Origin: CAZBBB01 sp964490005
Lineage (GTDB): Bacteria; Planctomycetota; B15-G4
Assembly (NCBI GenBank): GCA_964490005.1
Contig: CAZBBB010000006.1
Span: forward strand, 1 to 64,000
Length of the DNA: 64,000 nucleotides
Direction: 5' to 3'
Positions within the stretch are counted from its first letter, which is position 1; each line of letters opens with the position of its first letter. Made by a program: the position numbers and the translations under genes. The notes beneath the pieces are model-generated. The model saw only the letters and a list, made by a program, of their open reading frames with translations. It was not told where the DNA came from and searched no databases. Of the stretch, positions 34,609 to 43,040 are shown one piece after another.

Positions 34609-34616
34609 GCTAGAAG
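34609..34616 (+). promoter_or_regulatory. Extended -10 box abutting the CitE-like gene start
   Basis: T-G-C-TAGAAG precedes the GTG start at 34623 by six bases, with no Shine-Dalgarno sequence. Transcription would begin at about the start codon. Confidence 0.35.
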
Positions 34617-34622
34617 ACATGC

Positions 34623-35618
34623 GTGGGCCGCGGACTCTCTCCCGAACGGGCACTCTTCCAGGGCGAACGGCCGCTGCCGCTCGTGCCCGCCTGCGACCAC
34701 TACGCCGGCAACGAGCGCTTCATGCTCAAGGCGCTCGCCCTGCAGGCGCAGCACGCCTTCGCCTTCGACGTCACTTTCGACCTCGAGGACGGCGCCGTGG
34801 CCGGCTCGGAACTCGCGCAGCGGCAGCTCGTGCTCGACCTGCTCAACGACCCGCGCAACGCGTCGGGCCGGGTCGGCGTGCGCATCCACGACCACGCCAG
34901 TCCCTGGTGGCGCAGCGACATCGAGGCGCTCGTCAAGGGCGCCGGGCGGCGCCTGGCGCACATCACCATCCCCAAGTCGGCCAGCGCCCGGCAGGTGGCC
35001 GAGATGATCACCTGCATCCAGAACGCCTGCGCGGTGGCCGAGCTGGGGCGCGAGATCCCGATCCACGTGCTCATCGAGACCCACACGGGCCTGGCCGACG
35101 CGGCGCGCATCGCGCGGCTGCCCTGGGTGCGCGGCCTCGACTTCGGCCTGATGGACTTCGTCAGCGAACACCAGGGCGCCATCCCGCTCTCGGCCCTGCG
35201 CGCGCCGGGCCAGTTCGAGCACGCGCTCATCGCGCGCGCCAAGGCCGACCTCGTGGCCGCCGCGCTCGCGCACGGCCTCGTGCCGACGCACAACGTCACC
35301 ATCGACATCGACGACCCGGCGCGCGTCGCCGCCGACGCGCGCCGCGCGCGGCGCGAGTTCGGCTTCCTGCGCATGTGGTCGATCCATCCCTCGCAGATCG
35401 AACCGATCGTGGCGGCCTTCGCCCCCGAGGACGACGCCGTGGACCTGGCCTGCGCCGTGCTCGTCGCGGCGCGCGCGGCCGACTGGGGGCCGGTGCGCCA
35501 CGACGGGCTGCTCTACGACCGCGCCAGCTACCGCTCGCTGTGGCAGCTGCTGCGCCGCGCGCGCCAGGCCGGTCGTGCGCTGTCCGACGAGGCCGTCGCG
35601 CGCCTGTTCGACGACTGA
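34623..35618 (+). CDS. HpcH/HpaI aldolase / citrate lyase beta (CitE)-like protein
   Basis: The 331-residue protein has the TIM-barrel fold of CitE, malyl-CoA lyase and related C-C lyases. Recognisable segments are FDLEDGAVAG with the metal-binding acidic residues, the VRIHDHASPWW strand, IPKSASARQV, IHVLIETHTGLADA with the Glu ligand, and MWSIHPSQIEPIV near the end. These enzymes cleave or form 3-hydroxyacyl-CoA or hydroxy-acid bonds with magnesium. Isocitrate lyase lies far away at the window edge, so a joint glyoxylate role is only a thought. The start is GTG. Confidence 0.85.
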   Translation: MGRGLSPERALFQGERPLPLVPACDHYAGNERFMLKALALQAQHAFAFDVTFDLEDGAVAGSELAQRQLVLDLLNDPRNASGRVGVRIHDHASPWWRSDIEALVKGAGRRLAHITIPKSASARQVAEMITCIQNACAVAELGREIPIHVLIETHTGLADAARIARLPWVRGLDFGLMDFVSEHQGAIPLSALRAPGQFEHALIARAKADLVAAALAHGLVPTHNVTIDIDDPARVAADARRARREFGFLRMWSIHPSQIEPIVAAFAPEDDAVDLACAVLVAARAADWGPVRHDGLLYDRASYRSLWQLLRRARQAGRALSDEAVARLFDD

Positions 35619-35627
35619 GCGACGCGC

Positions 35628-36119
35628 TCAGCGCGGGTCGGGCAGTTCCTCGAGCGCGCGTCCGAGTTCTTCGATCGAGGGCCACTGGCGCGCGGCGATC
35701 TGCAGGTACAGGCGCACGTCCTCGACGTCGTGGTCCTCGAGCAGATCGCTGACGGCCGAGGCCACGCGCCCGCCGTCGGGCTCCGTGCCGTCCTCGACCT
35801 GGCCGTCCTCGTGCTTCACGCCGGTCGCGTCGAGGAACTCGACCACCAGTTCCTTGGCCGGCCCGAGGAAGTAGGCGCGCAGCAGGTCGCCCGCGACGGC
35901 CTCGTCCTTCTCGCGCAGCAGCCACGCGCGCAGCGCCTTGGTGCGGGTCGGGGCCGGCAGCTTGCCGACGCTGCCGGGCCGCGCGTTGAGCACCCGCGCG
36001 ATCGCGCCGTCGAAGACCCGCGCGACCTGCGGGTCGAGGCGCGCGTAGAGGCGACCGAAGCGGTCGGGGGACATGGCCGTCAGCAGGTCGAGCACGCGAC
36101 TCTCCGGAAAGAGCGCCAT
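35628..36119 (-). CDS. Hypothetical protein, 163 aa
   Basis: This soluble, mainly helical protein starts MALFPESRVLDLLTAM and ends EELPDPR. It has no signal peptide or membrane segment and many charged residues. I do not recognise a family. The N-terminal part resembles, in pattern only, small FliG-like or armadillo-type helical bundles. It is convergent with the CitE-like gene (nine bases between stops). The start was taken at the ATG nearest the conserved-looking helix; an upstream in-frame ATG at 36209 is less likely. Confidence 0.6.
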   Translation of the reverse strand: MALFPESRVLDLLTAMSPDRFGRLYARLDPQVARVFDGAIARVLNARPGSVGKLPAPTRTKALRAWLLREKDEAVAGDLLRAYFLGPAKELVVEFLDATGVKHEDGQVEDGTEPDGGRVASAVSDLLEDHDVEDVRLYLQIAARQWPSIEELGRALEELPDPR

Positions 36120-36387
36120 CGTAGCGACCCGCGGGCTCGCCGCCGCGGCGCTCTTGTCATGCCGGCAACGACAAACATCCGCGACGTCCGCAGTCGACGC
36201 GTGCGTCATGAATCGCCCGCCGTTCCGGACTCGGGATTCCGCCGCGAAAAAGTCGCTGCGCCGGGCACCGGTCGCGCAGACGGATTGAGGATTCGGCCAT
36301 AGAATCCCGACCTACGGTGAAGCGGGGTCTCGTGCGGACGCGACCTCGCGTCGGGTCATCGTCTCTCCGAATTCGGGAATCGTCGCC
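36120..36387. other. Intergenic region with possible promoter for the radical SAM gene
   Basis: This 268-base region separates two divergent genes and has visibly more A/T than the coding sequence around it. A TAGAAT hexamer at 36300-36305 could be the -10 for the radical SAM gene, but no good -35 lies 17-18 bases upstream. No RNA structure or ORF with coding character was found. Confidence 0.35.
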
Positions 36388-37899
36388 ATGCGCGTCGTGT
36401 TGATCTACGCCAAGTCCCAGACCATCCGCGGCAAGGCCGCCAACGCCTACGCCGAGGAGGACACGACGAAGGGCGAGTACAGCCGCGACGAGATCTACCC
36501 GCCCCTCGGCATCGGCATCCTCGGCGCGACGCTCGAGCAGCACGGCCACGAAGTGCGCCTGCGCGACGACGCCATCGACAGTCTCGACGAACTCAAGGAG
36601 CAGATGCGTTGGGCCGAGGTCGTGGGCATCTCGAGCCTCACGCCCAACGCGCGCCGCGCGCGCGAACTCGGGCGCATCGCGCGCAACGAGATCGGGCGCT
36701 TCACGGTGCTCGGCGGCCCGCACCCGACGACGAATCCCGAGTATTTCCTCAACGGCGACGCCGCCGACATCTGCTGTCAGGGCGAGGGCGACGAGACGCT
36801 GCCCGAGGTGCTCGAGAAGCACCACGACCGCTCGCTGTGGCCCTCGATCCAGGGCATCACCTTCCTGAAGGACGGGCAGATCCACGCGACGCCGCGACGC
36901 GAACTCATCAAGGACATGAACGCGCTGCCTTGGCCGGCCTGGCATCTGTACGACATGCCCCGCTACATGGACGGCATGGTCACGCCGGGCATCTCGATCA
37001 TGACCAGCCGCGGCTGCCCCTTCTCGTGCACCTTCTGCGACGCCGAGATGACGCCGCGACAGTACCGCGCGATGAAGCCCGAGCGCGCCGTCGATCTGAT
37101 CGAGCACCTGCTGCGCACCTACAATCCGCCGCAGATCTTCATCTTCGACGACCTGTTCACGATCCAGCGCAAGCGCGTCATCGGCATCTGCCAGGAGATC
37201 GTGAAGCGCGACCTGTCCTTCGAGTGGAGCTGCGAGTCGCGCGTCGACACGGTCGACTTCGAGATGCTGCGCTGGATGCGCCGCGCGGGCTGCGTGAAGA
37301 TCTACTTCGGGCTCGAGTCGGGCTCGCCCAACATGCTCGTCACGATGAAGAAGGACGTGACGCCCGAGAAGATCCTCAAGGGCGCCAAGCTCACGCGCGA
37401 GATCGGCATCTACTTCAAGTTCTTCATCCTCTACGGCTTCCCCAGCGACACGCAGCAGGACCACCTGCTCACCGAGGACCTCGTCGTCGCGGCGCGGCCC
37501 GACGGCATCTGCTGCTCGATCCTGGTGCCGATCCCCGGCACGGAGGTCTACGAGGAGATCAAGGACAAGCTGCTCGTCGACGTCACCGAGCAGGACTTCC
37601 ACTTCTGGCACCACAGCGAGTTCTGGAAGCACCCGGTGTTCACCCACGACCAGCTCGTGGCCGAGCGCGAGCGCCTGCTCAAGCGCCACGCCCGCGCGGT
37701 GCGCGGCCTGCTTCCGAAGCTGCATCGCAAGTGGGAGCGGCTGCTCGTCACGCTGCGCCACCCCGGGCTGCTGCTCGACTTCATCGACATCCTGCGGCGC
37801 AAGCGGCGCCACCAGAAGCGCGTGAGCTCGTCCGGCTGGATGGAGCACCACAGCCGCGACCGGGTCAAGATGCAGATCCCGACCGTCAAGCTGAGTTGA
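36388..37899 (+). CDS. B12-binding-domain radical SAM protein
   Basis: The 503-residue enzyme has an N-terminal B12-binding-like Rossmann domain (about 1-150; YPPLGIGILGATLEQHGH and LGGPHPTTNPE). A radical SAM barrel (about 195-420) follows, with the iron-sulfur cysteines C210, C214 and C217 in GCPFSCTFC, and FIFDDLFTI and YFGLESGSP typical of the class. The canonical cobalamin DxHxxG motif is not visible. Members methylate unreactive carbons or carry out rearrangements, for example in hopanoid, antibiotic or chlorophyll pathways. The gene is isolated, so the substrate is unknown. A basic C-terminal stretch (RRKRRHQKR) may touch membrane lipid. Confidence 0.85.
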   Translation: MRVVLIYAKSQTIRGKAANAYAEEDTTKGEYSRDEIYPPLGIGILGATLEQHGHEVRLRDDAIDSLDELKEQMRWAEVVGISSLTPNARRARELGRIARNEIGRFTVLGGPHPTTNPEYFLNGDAADICCQGEGDETLPEVLEKHHDRSLWPSIQGITFLKDGQIHATPRRELIKDMNALPWPAWHLYDMPRYMDGMVTPGISIMTSRGCPFSCTFCDAEMTPRQYRAMKPERAVDLIEHLLRTYNPPQIFIFDDLFTIQRKRVIGICQEIVKRDLSFEWSCESRVDTVDFEMLRWMRRAGCVKIYFGLESGSPNMLVTMKKDVTPEKILKGAKLTREIGIYFKFFILYGFPSDTQQDHLLTEDLVVAARPDGICCSILVPIPGTEVYEEIKDKLLVDVTEQDFHFWHHSEFWKHPVFTHDQLVAERERLLKRHARAVRGLLPKLHRKWERLLVTLRHPGLLLDFIDILRRKRRHQKRVSSSGWMEHHSRDRVKMQIPTVKLS

Positions 37900-37933
37900 G
37901 TCGCGGCCGCCGCGGGCGCAGGCCCGTCCCGGC

Positions 37934-39388
37934 CTACTTCGACCAGGCGCTCACGGCCTCGTAGAGCAGGCGCACGCCGAAACCGCTCGCGCCCTCGACG
38001 TGGTAGTCGCGCTTGCGGCCGTCCCAGGCGGTGCCGGCGATGTCGATGTGCGCGTGCGGCACCTCGCCGCTGAACGCGAACAGGAACTGCGCCGCCGTGC
38101 ACGAGCCGGCGCCCCGGCCGGCCGAGTTCTTCACGTCGGCCACGCGGCTCTTGATGAGTTCGGCGTACTCGGGAAAGGTCGGCATCGGCCACAGACGCTC
38201 GCCGGTGCGGGTCGAAGCGTCCATCAGGCGCCGACTGAGCGACTCGTCGCGGCAGAACAGCCCGGCCGCCTCGTGTCCCAGACCGACCACGATCGCGCCG
38301 GTGAGCGTGGCAAGGTCGATGATCGCGTCGGGCGCGCCCTTGGCGGCGTGGTGCAGCGCGTCGGCCAGGACGACGCGGCCCTCGGCGTCGGTGTTGATGA
38401 CCTCGATCGTCTTGCCGCTCGCGGTCTTCACGACGTCGCCCGGCTTGTAGGCCGCCGGACCCGGCATGTTCTCGGTCGTGCCGATGATGCCGCGCACCGC
38501 GATGCCGCGCGGCCGCAGCAGCGCGAGCGCGCGCATCAGGCCCAGCACCGCCGCGGCGCCGCACATGTCGTACTTCATGTCCTCCATGTTCGCGGCCGGC
38601 TTGATCGAGATGCCGCCCGAGTCGAACGTCAGGCCCTTGCCGACGACGGCGATCGTGCGGCGCGCGCCGGCGCCGCGGTAGTCCAGCTCGATCAGGAAAG
38701 GCTCCTGCGCGCTGCCCTGGTTCACCGCCAGGATGCCGCCCATCCCCATGCGCTTCAGCGCCGCCTTGCCGTGCACGCGGCAGCGCAGCCGGCCCTCGCG
38801 CGCGACCTTCCGCGCGGTGTTCGCCAGGTGCCGCGGCGTCGCGACGTTGCCGGGCAGGTCGCCCAGGTCGCGGGCGAGGTTGACGGCCTCGCCCAGCGCC
38901 TGCGCCACCTCGAGGGCCTCCTTGGCTCCGCGTCCGCCGCAGACCACGCGCACCTGCCTGGGCGGCGGACTGCTCACCGGCCGCTGGGCGTAGCGGTAGC
39001 CGCCGAGCACGGCGCCCTCGCCGAAGGCCTGCACCGCGTCGGCGTCGAAGGCCAGGCCCTCGGCCGCACCGACGACCAGCGCGCCGGCCTTGATCTCCGA
39101 GGCCCCCGCCACGACGAGCGCGCCGGCCCGGCGCCAGGTCTCGCCGCACAGTTCGGCGGGCTTGCCGACGCCGACGAGCAGCAGCGCGCGCGGCCCCTTG
39201 CGACCGTCGGCGTGCACCATCAGCGTCTTGAAGCGCGTGCCGGTGAAGACCTTGCGCGCGATCAGCGCCGCGCCGCGGGCGCCGAGTTCGCCGCCGGGGA
39301 GCGCCGCGCCGCCGCCCTCCGGAACGAGGACGGCCAGCAGGGGCGTGGCGGAGGTGAGTGCCGAGGCGGACGCGTGCGAGAGGCGCAT
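37934..39388 (-). CDS. pepA: Leucyl aminopeptidase (cytosol aminopeptidase, M17)
   Basis: The 484-residue enzyme is a member of the M17 family of two-metal aminopeptidases that release N-terminal residues from peptides. The catalytic domain (about 180-480) has VGKGLTFDSGGISIKP with metal and substrate-binding residues, the family signature NTDAEGRVVLADAL, and ATLTGAIVVGLG. The N-terminal macro-like domain (about 10-160) is present, and length is standard. A GATAAC -10-like box on the minus strand (39451-39456) with an upstream TG could drive it. Confidence 0.93.
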   Translation of the reverse strand: MRLSHASASALTSATPLLAVLVPEGGGAALPGGELGARGAALIARKVFTGTRFKTLMVHADGRKGPRALLLVGVGKPAELCGETWRRAGALVVAGASEIKAGALVVGAAEGLAFDADAVQAFGEGAVLGGYRYAQRPVSSPPPRQVRVVCGGRGAKEALEVAQALGEAVNLARDLGDLPGNVATPRHLANTARKVAREGRLRCRVHGKAALKRMGMGGILAVNQGSAQEPFLIELDYRGAGARRTIAVVGKGLTFDSGGISIKPAANMEDMKYDMCGAAAVLGLMRALALLRPRGIAVRGIIGTTENMPGPAAYKPGDVVKTASGKTIEVINTDAEGRVVLADALHHAAKGAPDAIIDLATLTGAIVVGLGHEAAGLFCRDESLSRRLMDASTRTGERLWPMPTFPEYAELIKSRVADVKNSAGRGAGSCTAAQFLFAFSGEVPHAHIDIAGTAWDGRKRDYHVEGASGFGVRLLYEAVSAWSK

Positions 39389-39491
39389 GACGATTTCCGG
39401 GAGGCTCGTGGAGCGGGCGCACCGCGAGGGTGCGGCGGCAGGGCGCGAACGTTATCACAGGGCCCGCTGCCCGCCCACCGGAGCCGAGTGC

Positions 39492-40175
39492 ATGGCCCGC
39501 ACCCCGCGCTGTCTCGTCGCCGACCTCGCGCACGACGACGTCGACCTGCCGCCCGAGGCCGAGAAGCACCTGCGCCGCGTGCTGAGGCTCGGCGAGGGGC
39601 AGTCCCTCGAACTCATCGATGGCGAGGGCGGCCTGGCCCGCGCGCAGTTGCTGGCGCGGACGGGAGCGCGGATCGTCGAGCGCGCCCCGCCCGCCGCCCC
39701 CACCGAGCCGCGCGTCGAGTTGGCCGTCGCCGTCCCTCAACCCGCGCGCCTCGAGTGGCTCGTCGGCCAGGCCTGCGAACTCGACGTGCGCGCCGTGCAC
39801 CTGCTGCAGACGCGCTTCGGCGAGCGACAGGCCGGAGCGGCGCGCCTGGCGCGGCTGCGCCGCATCGCCGACGAGGCGCTGCCGCAATGTCGGCGCCTGC
39901 ACCGCATGCCGGTGCACGCGCCCGTCCCGCTGGCGTCGCTGCTCGAGGCGCGGCCGCCGGGCGCGCTGTGGCTCGCATGTCCGCCGCCCGAGGGAGCCCC
40001 GCCGCCCGGAGTCGGCGCGACGGGCGTGCTGCTGCTCGTCGGGCCCGAGGGCGGCTTCGATGCCGACGAGCAGCGCCTCGCGCGCGCGGCCGGCGCGCTG
40101 CCGGTGCGGCTGGGCACGACGGTTCTGCGCGTCGAGACCGCCGCCGTCGCGCTCGCCGCGCTGGCCCGGCTGTAG
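39492..40175 (+). CDS. rsmE: 16S rRNA (uracil-N3)-methyltransferase RsmE
   Basis: The 227-residue SPOUT methyltransferase modifies U1498 of 16S rRNA, near the decoding site. The N-terminal PUA-like part has HLRRVLRLGEGQ. The C-terminal knotted SAM-binding domain has LLLVGPEGGFDADE, followed by RLGTTVLRVETAAVALAAL, both diagnostic. It starts at the ATG after a GAGCCGAG context and ends with TAG. The DNA glycosylase gene follows 35 bases later. Confidence 0.93.
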   Translation: MARTPRCLVADLAHDDVDLPPEAEKHLRRVLRLGEGQSLELIDGEGGLARAQLLARTGARIVERAPPAAPTEPRVELAVAVPQPARLEWLVGQACELDVRAVHLLQTRFGERQAGAARLARLRRIADEALPQCRRLHRMPVHAPVPLASLLEARPPGALWLACPPPEGAPPPGVGATGVLLLVGPEGGFDADEQRLARAAGALPVRLGTTVLRVETAAVALAALARL

Positions 40176-40210
40176 CCGCTCGGGGCGCGATCGCTAGGAT
40201 GGCCCCCTCC

Positions 40211-40870
40211 ATGCATCCGGCCGGTGAGCGCTTCCTCTCGTCGATGGCTGCCGCCGGCGTGCGCCGGATGCCCGCGCCCGGTGCGGGGCGCCGCGCCGCG
40301 CCGTGCGCGGGCAAGGCCGACGCGCTGTCCGCCGTGGCCGACGAGATCGCGGCCTGCACGCGCTGCGCGCTGCACGCCACGCGCCTGCGCACGGTGCCGG
40401 GCGAAGGCGATCCCGCGGCGGCCATCGTGTTCGTCGGCGAAGGGCCGGGCGCCGACGAGGACCGCAGCGGACGCCCCTTCGTCGGGCGCGCCGGCCAACT
40501 GCTCGACGACATCATCACCAAGGGCATGAAGCTGCGTCGGCAGGACGTGTACATCTGCAACGTGGTCAAGTGCCGCCCGCCGGGCAACCGCGTCCCCGAG
40601 CCCGACGAGGCCGCCGCCTGCGCCGACTTCCTCGACCGGCAACTGCGGGCCGTCGCGCCGCGCGTGATCTGCGCCCTCGGCGCGACGGCGGCGCGACGGC
40701 TGCTCGGCGTCGAGCAGCCGCTCGGCACCCTGCGCGGCGAGGTGCATCGCTGGGGCGACACTCCGGTCGTCGTCACCTACCACCCGGCCTACCTGCTGCG
40801 GAACCCGGCGGCCAAGAAGCCGACCTGGGACGACATCCGCAAGGTGCTGGAGCTGGCGGCCGCGACATGA
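40211..40870 (+). CDS. Uracil-DNA glycosylase, family 4 (iron-sulfur type)
   Basis: The 219-residue enzyme removes uracil from DNA. Family 4 features are the iron-sulfur cysteines (CTRCALHATR near the N-terminus and further Cys in VVKCRPPGNR and AAACADF), the active-site GEGPGADEDRSGRPFVGRAG, and the late TYHPAYLLRNP. The ATG at 40211 was preferred to that at 40199, because the latter overlaps a TAGGAT hexamer (40195-40200) that may be the -10. The stop overlaps the next gene as ATGA, which ties DNA repair to the secretion-type block, probably only by position. Confidence 0.9.
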   Translation: MHPAGERFLSSMAAAGVRRMPAPGAGRRAAPCAGKADALSAVADEIAACTRCALHATRLRTVPGEGDPAAAIVFVGEGPGADEDRSGRPFVGRAGQLLDDIITKGMKLRRQDVYICNVVKCRPPGNRVPEPDEAAACADFLDRQLRAVAPRVICALGATAARRLLGVEQPLGTLRGEVHRWGDTPVVVTYHPAYLLRNPAAKKPTWDDIRKVLELAAAT

Positions 40871-42324
40871 GCCTGCTCGGCCCGTCGGCGCTCGGCATCG
40901 ACGTCTCCGACGGCACCCTCAAGGCCGTGCTGCTGCGCCGGCGCGGCCGGCGCGTCACGCTGCTCCGCACGTGGCGGCGCCCGTGCGCCGACGACTCCGA
41001 CGAGGCCGCCGCGCGCGCCGCGGCCGAGCTGCTGCTGCGCCTGCGGCCCGCGGCCGGAACGCGCGTCGTGCTCTCGCTGCCCGCGCGCGGGATCTTCAGC
41101 CGCACCTACATGATCCCCGTGCTCGAAGCCGCGCGCACCGCCGACCTCGTCGAGTACGAAGTGCTCTCCGAACTCGGCCAGCCGGGCGCCGACCTGCTCA
41201 TCCGCCACCACGTGCGCAAGGGCGTGGGCCAGCAGCCCGTGGCGGCCTACGCGCTGCGGCGCCGCGACGTGCAGGCCTTCGTCGGCGCGCTCGACGGCGC
41301 GCGCGCCGCCTGGGACGCCTTCGAGACGCCGGGCTTCGCGCTGGCCTCCTTCGTCGAGTTCGAGCAGCCGAAGGCGGCCGACCGCATCCTGCTCGGCGTC
41401 GGCCGCCTCGCGACCGACCTCGTGCTGCTCACCGACACCGGGCTGTGGACGCGGCACCTGCCGCTCGGCCTCGCGCACGCCGACGCGCCGCAGCTCGCGC
41501 GGCGCCTGCACGCCGAACTGCTCGACGCCGTGTCCTTCCTCATGCCGCCCGATCGCCCCTTCCGGCCGGTCGCGATCGTGCTCACCGAGGAGGGCGCGCT
41601 CGACCCGCGGCTGCCCGCAGCGCTGCGCGCCGCCACCGGCGTGAACGTCGAGCGCGTCGCGGAGCTGCAGCGCGTGGGCGCGAGCTGGCGCCTGCAGCAC
41701 GACGAGCAGAGCCACGAGCAGGCGCTCTCGGCCGGCAAGGCCTTCGGGCTGGCGCTCGGGGGCGTCGGACTGGGCCGCTATCGTTGCCCCGTGCACGAGG
41801 GCAACCCGGCGCGCGAGTCGCTGCGTTCGCTGCCGCTCGTGACCACGGGCGTGGCCGCCGCCTGCGCGGTGCTGCTGGGGCTCGGCCCGCTGTCGCGCGC
41901 GTGGACGGCCGAGTTCAACGAGACGCTGCCCATCCGCCTCGAAGGCGAGATCGCCGACCGTCACGCGGCGCGCGTCCGGCTGGAGCGCGAACGCGACCGG
42001 CTCGCGGTGCAGGCCGAATCCCTGCTGGAGTTGGGGCGCACGCGCGGCGCGACCTTCGCGCTGCGGCGCGCGCTCGGCGTGCTGGGCAAGGTCGTCGAGG
42101 AGCGGCAAGAGCGCGCGCTGCATCTCGATCAGGCCTGGCTGGCGACCGACGCGCCTGCGGTGCTCAAGCTCACGCTGCACGCCGACCCGGCCTTCGACGA
42201 CTCGCTGGCCGACCGGCTCGTGCGCGCCTTCCGCCCCGACTTCGGGGACGTGGCCGTCACCGGCCCCGAGCCGGCGCCCGTGGGCGGCTTGTCGCGCTTC
42301 ACGGTCGAGATCCGGCTGCCATGA
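40867..42324 (+). CDS. PilM/GspL-like actin-fold protein fused to a PilN-like domain
   Basis: The 485-residue product starts ATGA-overlapped with the glycosylase gene. Residues of about 8-300 have the PilM/GspL actin-like layout, opening ALGIDVSDGTLKAVLLRRRG. A membrane helix at about 325-343 (TTGVAAACAVLLGLG), a charged coiled coil (360-420) and a C-terminal ferredoxin-like domain (about 430-485; KLTLHADPAF...FTVEIRLP) correspond to PilN. In type IV pili PilM is cytosolic and recruits to PilN; a fusion resembles GspL of type II secretion. It would link cytoplasm and periplasm in an envelope-spanning machine. Confidence 0.75.
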   Translation: MSLLGPSALGIDVSDGTLKAVLLRRRGRRVTLLRTWRRPCADDSDEAAARAAAELLLRLRPAAGTRVVLSLPARGIFSRTYMIPVLEAARTADLVEYEVLSELGQPGADLLIRHHVRKGVGQQPVAAYALRRRDVQAFVGALDGARAAWDAFETPGFALASFVEFEQPKAADRILLGVGRLATDLVLLTDTGLWTRHLPLGLAHADAPQLARRLHAELLDAVSFLMPPDRPFRPVAIVLTEEGALDPRLPAALRAATGVNVERVAELQRVGASWRLQHDEQSHEQALSAGKAFGLALGGVGLGRYRCPVHEGNPARESLRSLPLVTTGVAAACAVLLGLGPLSRAWTAEFNETLPIRLEGEIADRHAARVRLERERDRLAVQAESLLELGRTRGATFALRRALGVLGKVVEERQERALHLDQAWLATDAPAVLKLTLHADPAFDDSLADRLVRAFRPDFGDVAVTGPEPAPVGGLSRFTVEIRLP

Positions 42325-43040
42325 GGCTGCTGCTGCTGCTCACGCTCGCCCTGCTGGCCAGCGCCGGCACCTGGGCCGCCACCGGCCGCCTCGCGGCCAT
42401 CGACGCGGAGGCCGCCCGGCAGGCGCTGCTCGAACGCGAGCAGCGCCTGCTCGCCGCGCGCGCGCAGCTCGTGCCGGCCGACGAGTTCCGCCGACTCACC
42501 GAGGAGTGCGCGCAGCTCGAGCAGGCGCTCGTGCAGCGCCGCGCCCTGCTCGACGCGGGCCCGGCCGACGCCGAGATCCCGCCGCTGGCCGAGGCGCTGG
42601 CGGCCGCGCGCCTGCCGAGCCTGTACCCGACCGGACCGCTGGGCGAGCGCCTGCAGCGCCAGGCGGGCACCTCGGCGCGCGCCGAACGGCTGCTGGCGCT
42701 GCTCGTCACGCGGCTCGGCGCCTTCGACGGCCTGAGCATCTCGACGATCGACCTCGGCGAGGGCCAGAGCGCCCCGCTGGGCGGCGACACGGGCCTGGAG
42801 CAGCTCGAGGCGGTGCTCGTGCTGAGCGGCGGACTGCCGGACGTCCTGTCGGCGCTCGAGACGCTGGTGCCGGCGCGCGGCGCCGGCCTGCCGCAACTCA
42901 GCGTGCGCAACGCCTCGCTGCGCCGCATCGAGCCCGAGCGTTGGGGCCCGGGACTGCACCAGTTCTCCGGCCCGCCCGTGCGCCTGTCGGTGACGCTCGC
43001 GGCGGTCTTCGCGTCCGAGACGGAGGCGCTCGACGGATGA
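42321..43040 (+). CDS. PilO/GspM-like inner-membrane protein
   Basis: The 239-residue protein has an N-terminal membrane anchor (LLLLLTLALLASAG), a coiled coil rich in Ala, Glu, Arg and Gln (about 25-75), and a periplasmic domain (about 110-235) with the alpha-beta pattern of PilO/GspM. Sequence identity to known PilO is too low to see by eye. The call rests on topology, length and position between PilM/N and the secretin. Both ends overlap neighbours by four bases (ATGA), so expression is coupled. Confidence 0.65.
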   Translation: MRLLLLLTLALLASAGTWAATGRLAAIDAEAARQALLEREQRLLAARAQLVPADEFRRLTEECAQLEQALVQRRALLDAGPADAEIPPLAEALAAARLPSLYPTGPLGERLQRQAGTSARAERLLALLVTRLGAFDGLSISTIDLGEGQSAPLGGDTGLEQLEAVLVLSGGLPDVLSALETLVPARGAGLPQLSVRNASLRRIEPERWGPGLHQFSGPPVRLSVTLAAVFASETEALDG

